14,831 nt of DNA from an uncultured Clostridia bacterium (lineage in GTDB: Bacteria > Bacillota_A > Clostridia > TANB77 > CAG-508). The notes under the pieces were generated by a model that saw only the letters and a program-made list of their open reading frames with translations, had not been told where the DNA came from and ran no database searches. Of this stretch, positions 4,041-12,960 are shown piece after piece (within the stretch, counting starts at the first letter, position 1; each line of letters starts with the position of its first letter). The translations under genes were made by a program, and so were the position numbers. The stretch spans positions 1-14,831 of the forward strand of contig CALXZR010000097.1 of the NCBI GenBank assembly GCA_944393295.1, in the 5' to 3' direction.

Positions 4041-6896
4041 GTGAAAGAAAAAAAAGAAGAAAAAAATAACACAAATGAAAATACTGAGCTTAAACCTAAA
4101 AAGAAATTTAATGTACCTTGGAGAACTTTAGCTGTTATAGCTTTTTTAATTATTTTTATATTAGGTACAATGATATCTATAAGATCAAAGTATTTAAATG
4201 TAAAACAAGTAGGAGAAAATTATACTTCTGTTCTTATAACTGATTTGAAAAATACATATACAATCGCAATAACTGTATTTTTTATTGTATATCTATTGAT
4301 ATACATAAATAACCGAATTATAAAAAAAGGTTTAAAAAAATTTTTTGACGAAGATAATAAACCAATGCCAAAGCTTCCAAATAAAAGCTTAGCTTTAGTT
4401 GGAGGAATTATAGCTAGCATAATAATACCATCTATAATTGGTAAACAATATGCAATGTTTGTAAATAGTACTGAATTTGGAGGCAATCCAGATCCGATTT
4501 TTCATTTGGATATAGGTTACTATATGTTTAAATTGCCTTTTATAAAAAGTTGTTTAATGATTCTAATTTGGCTTTTTATATGTTTAATTATTTATACTGC
4601 AATTTATTATGTATTAACCTTAAATACTTGCTTAGATGGAGTATCTAGTGAAACTTTAAAAAAGAATACTTTTATAAAACAGCTTATGTTTTTTGCAATA
4701 CTAATTGTTATAATTTTTGCAGTATATATAATTTGCTATTCTATGGGAATTTTAACACAAACAATGATGTCTATATCTGATACGGAATTAACTGGCGCAG
4801 GAGCAACAGATACTACGGTAAAATTGTGGGGCTATAGAATTTTAAGTGTAGTAATGATTTTTTCTGTACTTAGATTATTTAAATATATTAAAAAGAAAAA
4901 TTTTAAACAAGGAATGATTTCTGCATGTATAGTTCCTGTATATATGGTGTGTTTATTTTTAGCAATGACATATTATCAAGTGATTTATGTTCAAAATAAT
5001 CAATTAGATAAGGAAAAGGAATATATAGAGTATAATATTGAAAATACAAAAAAGGCTTATGGAATAGATATAGAGCAAAAAAATATATCTTCTTATGAAA
5101 CAATTACTCGTGAAGAAGTAGCTAATAATGAAGAACTTATTGAAAATATACCTGTAATTTCACAAGATGTTATTTTAAAAATGGTTTCTTCACACCAAGA
5201 TAATAGTGTATATTATTCATATAGAAGAACACAACTTGCAAATTACAATATAAATGGAAAAAATCAAGCAGTATACATTACTCCAAGAGAAATTCTAAGT
5301 GATGATATGAGCTACAATAATAGAACTTTAAAATATACTCATGGCTATTCAGTTATAATAAATTCTGCTAGTGATGGAGATCATAATGGATATGCTGAAT
5401 ATTTATTATCTGATTTTTCTAATGCAGCAGGAGACTTAAAAATTACAGAACCAAGAATATACTTTGGAATGGACACTGATAGTATAATTGCTACTAACAC
5501 AGATTTTGGAAAAGAATATGATTATCCAATAACAGCAACTACTTATGAAGAAAATGTATATAAGGGTTCAGCTGGATTGCAACTTGGTTTTTGGGATAGA
5601 TTTATTTTAGGTCTAACAAATAGAAATTTAAAATTAGCCTTTTCATCTTATATAACAGAGGATACAAAAATAATTGCAAATAGAAATATATTAGATAGAG
5701 TAAAAAGTGTTTTACCATATATAGAATATGATGATGAGCCATATTTAGTTATTACAGATGCAGGCAAATTAGTTTGGGTAATAGATGGATATACAACTTC
5801 TAGTGAATATCCATATTCACAGATAATTTCAGTAGAAAACCCAGATAATGAAAGAGAAAAAATTAATTATATTAGAAATTCTGTAAAAGTTTTAATAGAT
5901 GCATATAATGGAACAACTACTTTTTATATTACAGATAAAACAGATCCAATAATAATGGCATATAAAAATATGTATCCAGAACTATTTTCTGAAGATACCA
6001 TACCAGAAGATATTTCAAAACATTTTACTTATCCAAAATATTTATATGAAGTTCAATCTAGAATGATTGCAACATATCACGATATAAGTGCAGATTCATT
6101 ATTTAGATCTGATGATTTGTGGCAAATAACACCAACGTCTATTGGAACAAATTCATCAAGAAACAACTCTTCTGCTATGGAGCCAACATATACAGTTTTA
6201 AAAACACCAGATTCTGAAAAAGAACAATTTGGATTGGTGCTAACATATAATAGGCAATCAAAGCAAAATATAATATCTTATTTAGTTGGAACTTGTGAAA
6301 ATGGTGTATCAAAGCTTAGCTTATATAGATTTTCTGCAGAAAGTAATGTGGTTGGAATTGCACAGTTAAATAATCAGATTGAACAAGATACAACGATTTC
6401 TGCAGAGTTAGAAAAACTAAATACTTCTGGAACGAAGCTTACAAGAGAAATAAAAATAATCCCAATAAATAATACTTTACTTTATGTAGAACCAGTTTAC
6501 CAGGTAATGCTTAATGATGAAGATGAAATTCCAATATTAAAAAAAGTAATAGTTGCATCTGGCAGCACAGTAGCTATTGGCGATAATATTGAAGAAGCTT
6601 TAACAAATTTATTTACAGATTATGCTATAGATATTGATGTATTAGATATGGAAGATATATCTGCTATAATTGATTCTATAATAAAAGCAAATGGAAACTT
6701 AGAAGAATCTTTAGAATCTGGAGATTTTGAAATGATTGGTAAAGATTTAAGCAAATTAGAATCTTTAATAAAACAACTAGAAGTAGCAAGAGAAAAAGAA
6801 ATTGCAGAAAACGAAAAACTAGAAAATACTACTAATGAAACAAATACAGTAAGTAATAGTATATTTAATTCATCAAATATAGTTGAAAATAATTAA
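4041..6896 (+). CDS. UPF0182 family membrane protein
   Basis: A 951-residue integral membrane protein of the UPF0182 (COG1615) family, whose function is unknown. After a charged Lys/Glu/Asn cytoplasmic tail (about 1-25) there are about seven hydrophobic helices in the first 320 residues. The first is 'TLAVIAFLIIFILG' and the last precedes 'MTYYQVIYVQNNQ'. A large extracytoplasmic region of more than 500 residues follows, with strand-rich segments and conserved-looking stretches such as 'KYTHGYSVIINSAS', 'EPRIYFGMDTD' and 'ITDKTDPIIMAYK'. It ends in an acidic, helical, low-complexity tail rich in Glu, Lys, Asn and Ser. Length and layout are normal for the family. It sits between ftsY and pgsA (17-base gap to pgsA), hinting at a membrane-biogenesis role; that is inference. 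Confidence 0.9.
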   Translation: MKEKKEEKNNTNENTELKPKKKFNVPWRTLAVIAFLIIFILGTMISIRSKYLNVKQVGENYTSVLITDLKNTYTIAITVFFIVYLLIYINNRIIKKGLKKFFDEDNKPMPKLPNKSLALVGGIIASIIIPSIIGKQYAMFVNSTEFGGNPDPIFHLDIGYYMFKLPFIKSCLMILIWLFICLIIYTAIYYVLTLNTCLDGVSSETLKKNTFIKQLMFFAILIVIIFAVYIICYSMGILTQTMMSISDTELTGAGATDTTVKLWGYRILSVVMIFSVLRLFKYIKKKNFKQGMISACIVPVYMVCLFLAMTYYQVIYVQNNQLDKEKEYIEYNIENTKKAYGIDIEQKNISSYETITREEVANNEELIENIPVISQDVILKMVSSHQDNSVYYSYRRTQLANYNINGKNQAVYITPREILSDDMSYNNRTLKYTHGYSVIINSASDGDHNGYAEYLLSDFSNAAGDLKITEPRIYFGMDTDSIIATNTDFGKEYDYPITATTYEENVYKGSAGLQLGFWDRFILGLTNRNLKLAFSSYITEDTKIIANRNILDRVKSVLPYIEYDDEPYLVITDAGKLVWVIDGYTTSSEYPYSQIISVENPDNEREKINYIRNSVKVLIDAYNGTTTFYITDKTDPIIMAYKNMYPELFSEDTIPEDISKHFTYPKYLYEVQSRMIATYHDISADSLFRSDDLWQITPTSIGTNSSRNNSSAMEPTYTVLKTPDSEKEQFGLVLTYNRQSKQNIISYLVGTCENGVSKLSLYRFSAESNVVGIAQLNNQIEQDTTISAELEKLNTSGTKLTREIKIIPINNTLLYVEPVYQVMLNDEDEIPILKKVIVASGSTVAIGDNIEEALTNLFTDYAIDIDVLDMEDISAIIDSIIKANGNLEESLESGDFEMIGKDLSKLESLIKQLEVAREKEIAENEKLENTTNETNTVSNSIFNSSNIVENN

Positions 6897-6913
6897 TATT
6901 AAAGGAGATAAAA

Positions 6914-7528
6914 ATGAATTTAGCAAATAAATTAACAATTTTTCGTATGATTTTAGTACCAGTTTTTGTAATTGTTGGGTATATAGGTATGCTTGGAGGA
7001 ATAACAGGAGAGTTATTAGGAATACCAACATATTTTTGGATTATGAATATTATTTTTATTATTGCCTCAATTACAGACAAATTGGATGGATATATTGCAA
7101 GAAGCAAAAATATGGTAACTACTTTTGGAAAATTTTTAGATCCTTTGGCAGATAAAATTTTAGTATTGTCTGCTTTGGTAATGCTAGTTGAGTTTGGAAA
7201 AATTCCAGCTTGGATACCTATTATAGTACTAGCTAGAGAGTTTTTGGTATCTGGTTATAGATTAATAGCAGTAGAAAAAGGCGGAAAAGTAATAGCAGCT
7301 TCCATATGGGGAAAACTAAAAACAGTAACTCAAATGATTGCTATTATATTAGTGTTTATAGATAGATATAATTTTGGTGATTGTATTAGATATTTTTCAG
7401 AAATGAATACATTAAGCTTAATTTTAAATATAATTACAACTGTTTTATTAATAGTGTCTGTAATTGCTACAATTTTTTCAGGTTATGATTATTTGAAAAA
7501 AGGAAAAGATTTATTTAAAGATGCTTAA
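6914..7528 (+). CDS. pgsA: CDP-diacylglycerol-glycerol-3-phosphate 3-phosphatidyltransferase
   Basis: Membrane enzyme that transfers the phosphatidyl group from CDP-diacylglycerol to glycerol 3-phosphate, giving phosphatidylglycerol phosphate and CMP, the first committed step to phosphatidylglycerol and cardiolipin. The full CDP-alcohol phosphotransferase signature is present: D55-x2-D58-G59-x2-A62-R63-x8-G72-x3-D76-x3-D80. The 204-residue length and several hydrophobic helices (about 10-30, 38-54, 82-92, 98-113, 138-150, 170-190) match PgsA. An AAAGGAGAT ribosome site precedes the ATG. Members of this family differ in acceptor alcohol, but the N-terminal 'NLANKLTIFRMILVPVF' and length favour PgsA over PssA. 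It lies 26 bases before ligA. Confidence 0.93.
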   Translation: MNLANKLTIFRMILVPVFVIVGYIGMLGGITGELLGIPTYFWIMNIIFIIASITDKLDGYIARSKNMVTTFGKFLDPLADKILVLSALVMLVEFGKIPAWIPIIVLAREFLVSGYRLIAVEKGGKVIAASIWGKLKTVTQMIAIILVFIDRYNFGDCIRYFSEMNTLSLILNIITTVLLIVSVIATIFSGYDYLKKGKDLFKDA

Positions 7529-7554
7529 GTTTATAAATATAGAGAGGTTAACAA

Positions 7555-9549
7555 ATGAATAAGCAAGAAGCTAAAAAAAGAATAGATGAATTAAATAAAT
7601 TAACAGCTTATTATGCAAAAAAATACTATGATGATGATAATCCAGAAATTAGTGATTTTGAGTATGATATGCTTATGTTAGAGCTACGAGAATTAGAAAA
7701 ACAGTTTCCAGAGTTTATTACAAAGGAATCTTTAACTCAACACGTTGGTGGAAACGTAAAAGAAGGATTTGCAAAAGTGGAACATGAAATTCCACTTCAA
7801 AGTTTACAAGATATTTTTAATTTTGAAGAATTATATGCTTTTGAAGAAAGAACAAAAAAAGCTCTTCCAGATCAGGAAATAAACTATGTAGTAGAAACAA
7901 AAATTGATGGTCTTTCTGTAAGTCTTGAATATATAAATGGAGAATTTTTTCGCGGAGCAACTAGAGGAAATGGTTTAGTTGGAGAAGATATTACAGAAAA
8001 TTTAAAGACAATTAAACATATCCCACAGAAATTAACTGAATCTGTTACTATTACAGTAAGAGGAGAAGTTTTTATTGGAAAAGAAGATTTTGAAAAAATG
8101 AATCAAGAAAGATTTGAAAATGAAGAACCACTTTTTGCAAATGCAAGAAATGCAGCAGCAGGTTCTCTAAGACAATTAGATAGCAAAATTACTGCTTCAA
8201 GACCATTAGATATTTATATTTTTAATGTTCAAAAATCAGAGAATATAAACTTTACATCTCACTTTGAATCTTTAGAATATATGAAAAAACTTGGATTTAA
8301 TGTAAATCCAGTTGTAGAAAAATGTAAAAATATTCCAGAAGCAATAGAGGCTATTAATAAAATTGGAGAAAATAGAGAAAATTTAAGTTTTGGGATAGAT
8401 GGTGCTGTTGTAAAAGTTGACAATTTAGAGCAAAGAGAAATATTAGGAACAAATTATAAAACACCAAAATGGGCAATTGCTTATAAATATCCTCCAGAGA
8501 AGAAAGCAACAAAATTAAAGGACATAATTTTTCAAGTTGGAAGAACAGGGGCTATTACACCAATGGCAATTTTAGAACCTGTGAAAGTAGCTGGTTCAAC
8601 AATATCCAAAACTACTCTTCACAATGAAGATTTTGTTAAAGAAAAAGATTTAAAAATAGGAGACACTGTCGTTATTCAAAAAGCAGGAGATGTTATTCCA
8701 GAAGTAGTAGAAGTTCTAAAAGAAAAAAGAAATGGAACAGAAAAAGATTTTGTAGTACCAGACAAATGCCCTGTATGTGGTGCAGATGCTGTTAGAGAAG
8801 AAGGAGAGGCAATTCGTAGATGTATAGGAATTGAATGTCCTGCTAAACAATATAGAAATATTATTCATTTTGCTTCTAGAGAAGCTATGAATATAAAAGG
8901 CTTAGGAGATAGTATTATAGAGGAATTTTTAAATAGAGGTTTTATAAAAAATATAGCTGATTTATATGAATTAAAATTAGAAGATATAGCATCATTAAAG
9001 AAAAATGGAAAAAAATTTGCACAAAATTTAATAGATAGTATAGAAGAAAGTAAGAAAAATGACTTATATAGAGTAATTAATGGTTTTGGAATAAGACATA
9101 TAGGAGTAAAAGCTGCAAAACAATTAGCTAAAAAATATAGAAGCATGGACAACTTAATGGAAGCTAGTTTGGAAAGTTTAAATGCAGTAGATGATATGGG
9201 CGAGATTATGGCAGAGAGTGTATATGAGTTTTTTGCTCAGCCACAAACAAAAGACTTAGTAGAAAGACTAAAAAATTATGGTGTTAATATGCAGGCTTTA
9301 GAAGAAGAAAGCTCAGATTTAAGATTTGATGGAAAAATTTTTGTTTTAACAGGAGCACTAGAGAGCTTTTCAAGAAAAGAAGCTGAAGAAATAATAGAAA
9401 AATTTGGTGGAAAAACTTCTTCATCTGTTTCAAAAAAGACAAGTTTCGTACTTGCTGGAGAAGATAGTGGTAGTAAACTTACAAAAGCAAGGGAACTAGG
9501 AGTTAATGTTATAACTGAGGAAGAATTTAAACAAATGATTGAGAATTAA
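7555..9549 (+). CDS. ligA: NAD-dependent DNA ligase
   Basis: Seals nicks in DNA during replication and repair using NAD+, passing through a lysyl-AMP intermediate. The 664 residues contain, in order: the NAD-binding Ia domain with 'YYDDDNPEISDFEYD' (about 24-38), the adenylation domain with catalytic Lys116 in KIDG, an OB fold, a four-cysteine zinc finger (Cys405, Cys408, Cys423, Cys428), helix-hairpin-helix repeats (about 435-580) and a C-terminal BRCT domain (about 587-664, with 'GKIFVLTGALESFSR'). All catalytic motifs appear intact and the length is normal. A GAGAGG ribosome site precedes the ATG. The preceding gene is pgsA and the following one is a small orphan. The common clostridial neighbours pcrA and gatC are not seen here. 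Confidence 0.98.
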   Translation: MNKQEAKKRIDELNKLTAYYAKKYYDDDNPEISDFEYDMLMLELRELEKQFPEFITKESLTQHVGGNVKEGFAKVEHEIPLQSLQDIFNFEELYAFEERTKKALPDQEINYVVETKIDGLSVSLEYINGEFFRGATRGNGLVGEDITENLKTIKHIPQKLTESVTITVRGEVFIGKEDFEKMNQERFENEEPLFANARNAAAGSLRQLDSKITASRPLDIYIFNVQKSENINFTSHFESLEYMKKLGFNVNPVVEKCKNIPEAIEAINKIGENRENLSFGIDGAVVKVDNLEQREILGTNYKTPKWAIAYKYPPEKKATKLKDIIFQVGRTGAITPMAILEPVKVAGSTISKTTLHNEDFVKEKDLKIGDTVVIQKAGDVIPEVVEVLKEKRNGTEKDFVVPDKCPVCGADAVREEGEAIRRCIGIECPAKQYRNIIHFASREAMNIKGLGDSIIEEFLNRGFIKNIADLYELKLEDIASLKKNGKKFAQNLIDSIEESKKNDLYRVINGFGIRHIGVKAAKQLAKKYRSMDNLMEASLESLNAVDDMGEIMAESVYEFFAQPQTKDLVERLKNYGVNMQALEEESSDLRFDGKIFVLTGALESFSRKEAEEIIEKFGGKTSSSVSKKTSFVLAGEDSGSKLTKARELGVNVITEEEFKQMIEN

Positions 9550-9550
9550 A

Positions 9551-9585
9551 AAGGAGGAAGCTAATTTAAATTAGCATATCAGGAT
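9551..9585 (+). promoter_or_regulatory. Distant Shine-Dalgarno and palindrome before the 81-residue gene
   Basis: A strong AAGGAGG (9551-9557) lies 28 bases before the ATG at 9586, too far for normal use. Between them is a perfect 16-bp palindrome GCTAATTTAAATTAGC (9560-9575). If it folds as an RNA hairpin, the effective spacing falls to about 12 bases. No ATG, GTG or TTG lies at normal distance from the ribosome site in this frame; a stop codon (TAA, 9562-9564) bounds the frame upstream. Confidence 0.45.
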
Positions 9586-9831
9586 ATGGATTCAAAATAT
9601 ACTTTTGAAATGTTTTGGGAAGATATGGATAATGGATTTCAAATATACTATGTATATATGAATTGTAAGTATCTAATTTATAAAATGGATAAAAATTGCT
9701 ATAAAAATGAATTAATAGAGGCACCAGAAAAATGTCCACATCAAAAAACTGCAATTTATACTTTAAAAAGAGTAAAAGAAATATTTCCATATATGGAAAA
9801 TATAGAATATAAATCTGGATTAGAGATTTAA
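9586..9831 (+). CDS. Small hypothetical protein between ligA and ruvB
   Basis: An 81-residue acidic, tyrosine-rich protein that I do not recognise. It contains three cysteines (27, 38, 50), a strand-like 'GFQIYYVYMNCKYLIYK' stretch (about 17-33) and a C-terminal helix 'KTAIYTLKRVKEIFPYMENI' (about 54-73). No signal peptide, membrane helix or known motif is visible, so it is probably a small soluble alpha/beta protein. The start is chosen as the first ATG after an upstream in-frame stop; the only good ribosome site is 28 bases away across a palindrome. It is 36 bases after ligA and 23 before ruvB, in the same operon, which supports it being real. It is not GatC, which might be expected near ligA. 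Confidence 0.7.
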   Translation: MDSKYTFEMFWEDMDNGFQIYYVYMNCKYLIYKMDKNCYKNELIEAPEKCPHQKTAIYTLKRVKEIFPYMENIEYKSGLEI

Positions 9832-9854
9832 TTTGTAAAGGAAAGTGAGCAAAA

Positions 9855-10859
9855 ATGGGAGACGAAAATTTAATGAGACCTGCTATTCAGGATTTAGAAG
9901 AAGAAATACAAGAAAATACCTTAAGACCACAAAATTTAGAAGAATATATAGGTCAAACTAAAGTAAAAGAAAATATGAAAATCTATATTGAAGCTGCCAA
10001 AAAAAGGGGCGAAGCCTTAGACCATGTACTTCTATATGGACCTCCTGGACTTGGAAAAACAACTCTTTCGAATATTATTGCAAATGAGATGAATTCAAAT
10101 ATAAAAATAACTTCAGGACCTGCTATTGAAAAGCCTGGAGATTTAGCCTCACTTTTAACAAATTTATCTCAAAATGATGTTTTGTTTATAGATGAAATTC
10201 ATAGAATCAATAAAAATGTTGAAGAAATATTATATCCAGCATTAGAAGATTTTTGTTTAGATATTATTTTGGGAAAAGGACCAACTGCTAGAAGTATTAG
10301 ATTAGATTTACCTAAATTTACTTTAATAGGTGCAACCACAAGAGCAGGGGCTCTTTCAACACCACTAAGAGATAGATTTGGAATAGTAGAAAGATTGGAA
10401 CTATATTCTGTAAAAGATTTAAAAACTATTGTTAAACGCTCTAGCAGAATATTAGATTTAGAAATAGATGATTTAGCTTCTGAAGAAATAGCAAGACGTT
10501 CAAGAGGAACTCCTAGAATTGCAAATAGATTACTAAAAAGAGTAAGAGATTATGCATCAGTTTTAGGAGATGGTAAAATTTCTTTAGAAATTACAAAAAC
10601 AGCTTTAAAAAAATTAGAAATAGATGATTTGGGATTAGATAATATAGATAAAAAAATTTTAGAGACTATTATACATCATTATTCTGGTGGACCAGTAGGT
10701 TTAGAGACACTTGCAGCAACTGTAAATGAAGAGACTGCTACTATAGAAGATGTATATGAACCATATCTAATGCAGATTGGTTTTTTGGCAAGAACAGCAC
10801 GAGGCAGAGTAGCAACACCTTTAGCTTATGAGCATTTTGGTATAGAATATAAAAATTAA
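9855..10859 (+). CDS. ruvB: Holliday junction branch migration ATPase RuvB
   Basis: Hexameric AAA+ motor that drives branch migration of Holliday junctions with RuvA, before cleavage by a resolvase. The 334 residues show the N-terminal '[12 protein letters not shown]' motif (about 23-34), Walker [10 protein letters not shown] (62-70), Walker B 'LFIDEIHR' (about 110-117), sensor 1 GATTRAG (159-165), the arginine-finger segment PLRDRFG (170-176), sensor 2 '[18 protein letters not shown]' and a C-terminal winged helix ending '[13 protein letters not shown]'. It is complete and of normal length. GGAAAGTGAG precedes the ATG. RuvA, the usual upstream neighbour, is not in the window, so the pair is split in this genome or ruvA lies elsewhere. 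Confidence 0.98.
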   Translation: MGDENLMRPAIQDLEEEIQENTLRPQNLEEYIGQTKVKENMKIYIEAAKKRGEALDHVLLYGPPGLGKTTLSNIIANEMNSNIKITSGPAIEKPGDLASLLTNLSQNDVLFIDEIHRINKNVEEILYPALEDFCLDIILGKGPTARSIRLDLPKFTLIGATTRAGALSTPLRDRFGIVERLELYSVKDLKTIVKRSSRILDLEIDDLASEEIARRSRGTPRIANRLLKRVRDYASVLGDGKISLEITKTALKKLEIDDLGLDNIDKKILETIIHHYSGGPVGLETLAATVNEETATIEDVYEPYLMQIGFLARTARGRVATPLAYEHFGIEYKN

Positions 10860-10868
10860 GGGGAAAAA

Positions 10869-12908
10869 ATGAAGTTTTTTTGTATATTAATAGTTCTAGC
10901 TCTTTATATTTGTTTACATATTTTAAGCAAGAACAATAAAGTTAAAAAGTATATAGCTTTTGTAGGTAAAGTTGTATTAATAACTATATTTTTAGAAATT
11001 ACAATATTTAATATAAAATCTTATCGCTTAGATTTTTCAAAACAAAATATGGTAAATTATTCAGAGGAAGAATTAAAGGAAAAAACGATAGATTATAATA
11101 ATGATTATTCAAAGGTTAATTTGGATAATTTAAATATGGAAGTAAAAACCATATATGTAAAATTCAAAAATTTAGAAGCGGATAAATTTATTGAATATCA
11201 AATTTCTTATAGTGATGAGACCACTAAAGAAAGAAGCTTGCCAACAAAGGAATATTATGAAAATTTAGAAAATACTAAGTATACAGCTGTATATCTTTCT
11301 GGTAATGTGAAAAATTTATCTTTTTTTTACAGTAGTGAATTTGAAATTGAAGAAATAAAGTTAAATGTAGATATACCTTTTAAATTTAATTTTATTAGAG
11401 TTGTTTCAATTATTTTAATAGTTTTATTTATAAATTCTTTAAAAACGCAAAAATATTGGAACGAAGAGTATTCTGAAAAAAATAATAAACAGCAAAGAGC
11501 ATATTTATTAATAATGGCTTTTGCAATTATTAGTGTGTACTTTTTTAATATTTTTAATGTAAATGCAGAAACAGATTTATATAATAAGGATTTTGTTGAA
11601 GCTTTAGAAGCAGGACAAGTACACTTACTAGAAGAACCAAGTGAGGAATTACTTAATTTAGATAATCCTTATGATACTGTTGAAAGAAGCTCTTTAGTTA
11701 GAGGAAAAGATTATATTTGGGATGCAGCTTTATTTAATAATCATTATTACGTTTATTTTGGAATATTACCAGCCTTAATTTTGTTTGTTCCATACCATAT
11801 TATTACAGGAACTTTTTTAAAAACAGCTATAGGTGTACTATTATTCAGTATTTTATCTATACTGCTTATGGCAATGATTATAGAGTTTATTTTTAGAAAG
11901 TGGTTTTCAAAATTACCATTTAAATTAATGGCTTTTTCAGAAATAATAATGCTTTTTGGAACAACGTTAATTTGGATAAATGTAGCACCACGTTTCTACG
12001 AAATGGTAAATGTGGCAGGTCTTTATTTTGTTTTGCAAGGAATATATTTGTTTCTTACTTCAAAAAAGAAAGAAGAAGTATCTTTTAAAAAGTTAGGAAT
12101 AGGCGCTTTGTGCTTGGCTTTAGCAGTAGCTTGTAGACCGACTACTTTAATTGCTTCAATTTTAATTTTACCAATTATATGGAATTTATTTAAGGAAAAT
12201 AAATCTAATAAGAAAAATATAATAAAATTAATTTTAGCAATTGCAATACCATATATTGTTGTAGGAATTGCACTTATGTACTATAATTATATAAGATTTG
12301 GTAGTATTTTTGAGTTTGGTGCAAGATATCAACTTACAATGAATGATATGAGAAATCTAAAAAATAGATTAATTACTATTCCAGCAGGTTTTATATATAA
12401 TTTATTTAATATACCAAGTTTTATAGGAAAATTTCCTTTTATGGAAGTAAATTCAAATATATTTGAATTATTTTCTTACTATTATATAGAAGATATGCCA
12501 GGAGGTGTATTTATATTAGCACCAATTGCCTTTTGCGTATTTGGCATTAGAAAATTCTTAAAAAATTCAAACAATAAGGAATTAAAAAATTTTGTAATAG
12601 CACTTTTAATTGTAGGGATAATTTTAAATGCTATTATAGTAATGCAAGGTGGTAGTACCGGAAGATATTTATTAGATTTTTCTTGGTATTTTGTATTAGC
12701 AGGTATTTTAATATTTTTAGAAAATTATCAAAATACTGAACATTCAGATGCAAGGAAAATTTTAGAAAAAATATTTATAGGAATAGCAATATTTACATTA
12801 ATAATTAATATTTTAACAGGCTTTTTAAGTGTTTCGGGAATAAATATGAAAAGAATATCACCTAGAATATACTTTAATGTAGAATATGGAATTTGTTTTT
12901 GGAAATAG
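10869..12908 (+). CDS. Polytopic membrane protein, GT-C-like glycosyltransferase candidate
   Basis: A 679-residue membrane protein. Two N-terminal helices (about 3-19 and 29-48) are followed by a soluble, probably outer, strand-rich domain (about 50-170). About nine or more further helices run to the C-terminus, beginning near 172-191 and 210-230. After the fourth helix comes a loop with 'NAETDLYNKDF' (about 232-242) and then 'DAALFNNHYYVYFGILPALI' (285-304). This helix-loop pattern recalls GT-C-fold glycosyltransferases that use polyprenyl-phosphate sugars, whose acidic catalytic residue lies in the first large outer loop; Glu234/Asp236 are candidates by position only. The start follows AAGGGG, which overlaps the ruvB stop codon, so translation is coupled to ruvB. 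It is followed by an FAD oxidoreductase that suits envelope sugar chemistry. Substrate unknown; a non-enzymatic membrane protein cannot be excluded. Confidence 0.65.
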   Translation: MKFFCILIVLALYICLHILSKNNKVKKYIAFVGKVVLITIFLEITIFNIKSYRLDFSKQNMVNYSEEELKEKTIDYNNDYSKVNLDNLNMEVKTIYVKFKNLEADKFIEYQISYSDETTKERSLPTKEYYENLENTKYTAVYLSGNVKNLSFFYSSEFEIEEIKLNVDIPFKFNFIRVVSIILIVLFINSLKTQKYWNEEYSEKNNKQQRAYLLIMAFAIISVYFFNIFNVNAETDLYNKDFVEALEAGQVHLLEEPSEELLNLDNPYDTVERSSLVRGKDYIWDAALFNNHYYVYFGILPALILFVPYHIITGTFLKTAIGVLLFSILSILLMAMIIEFIFRKWFSKLPFKLMAFSEIIMLFGTTLIWINVAPRFYEMVNVAGLYFVLQGIYLFLTSKKKEEVSFKKLGIGALCLALAVACRPTTLIASILILPIIWNLFKENKSNKKNIIKLILAIAIPYIVVGIALMYYNYIRFGSIFEFGARYQLTMNDMRNLKNRLITIPAGFIYNLFNIPSFIGKFPFMEVNSNIFELFSYYYIEDMPGGVFILAPIAFCVFGIRKFLKNSNNKELKNFVIALLIVGIILNAIIVMQGGSTGRYLLDFSWYFVLAGILIFLENYQNTEHSDARKILEKIFIGIAIFTLIINILTGFLSVSGINMKRISPRIYFNVEYGICFWK

Positions 12909-12960
12909 TATAGTAAATTAAAATATAGATAAAAAATATAAAAAAGAAAAGGAAAAGCAA

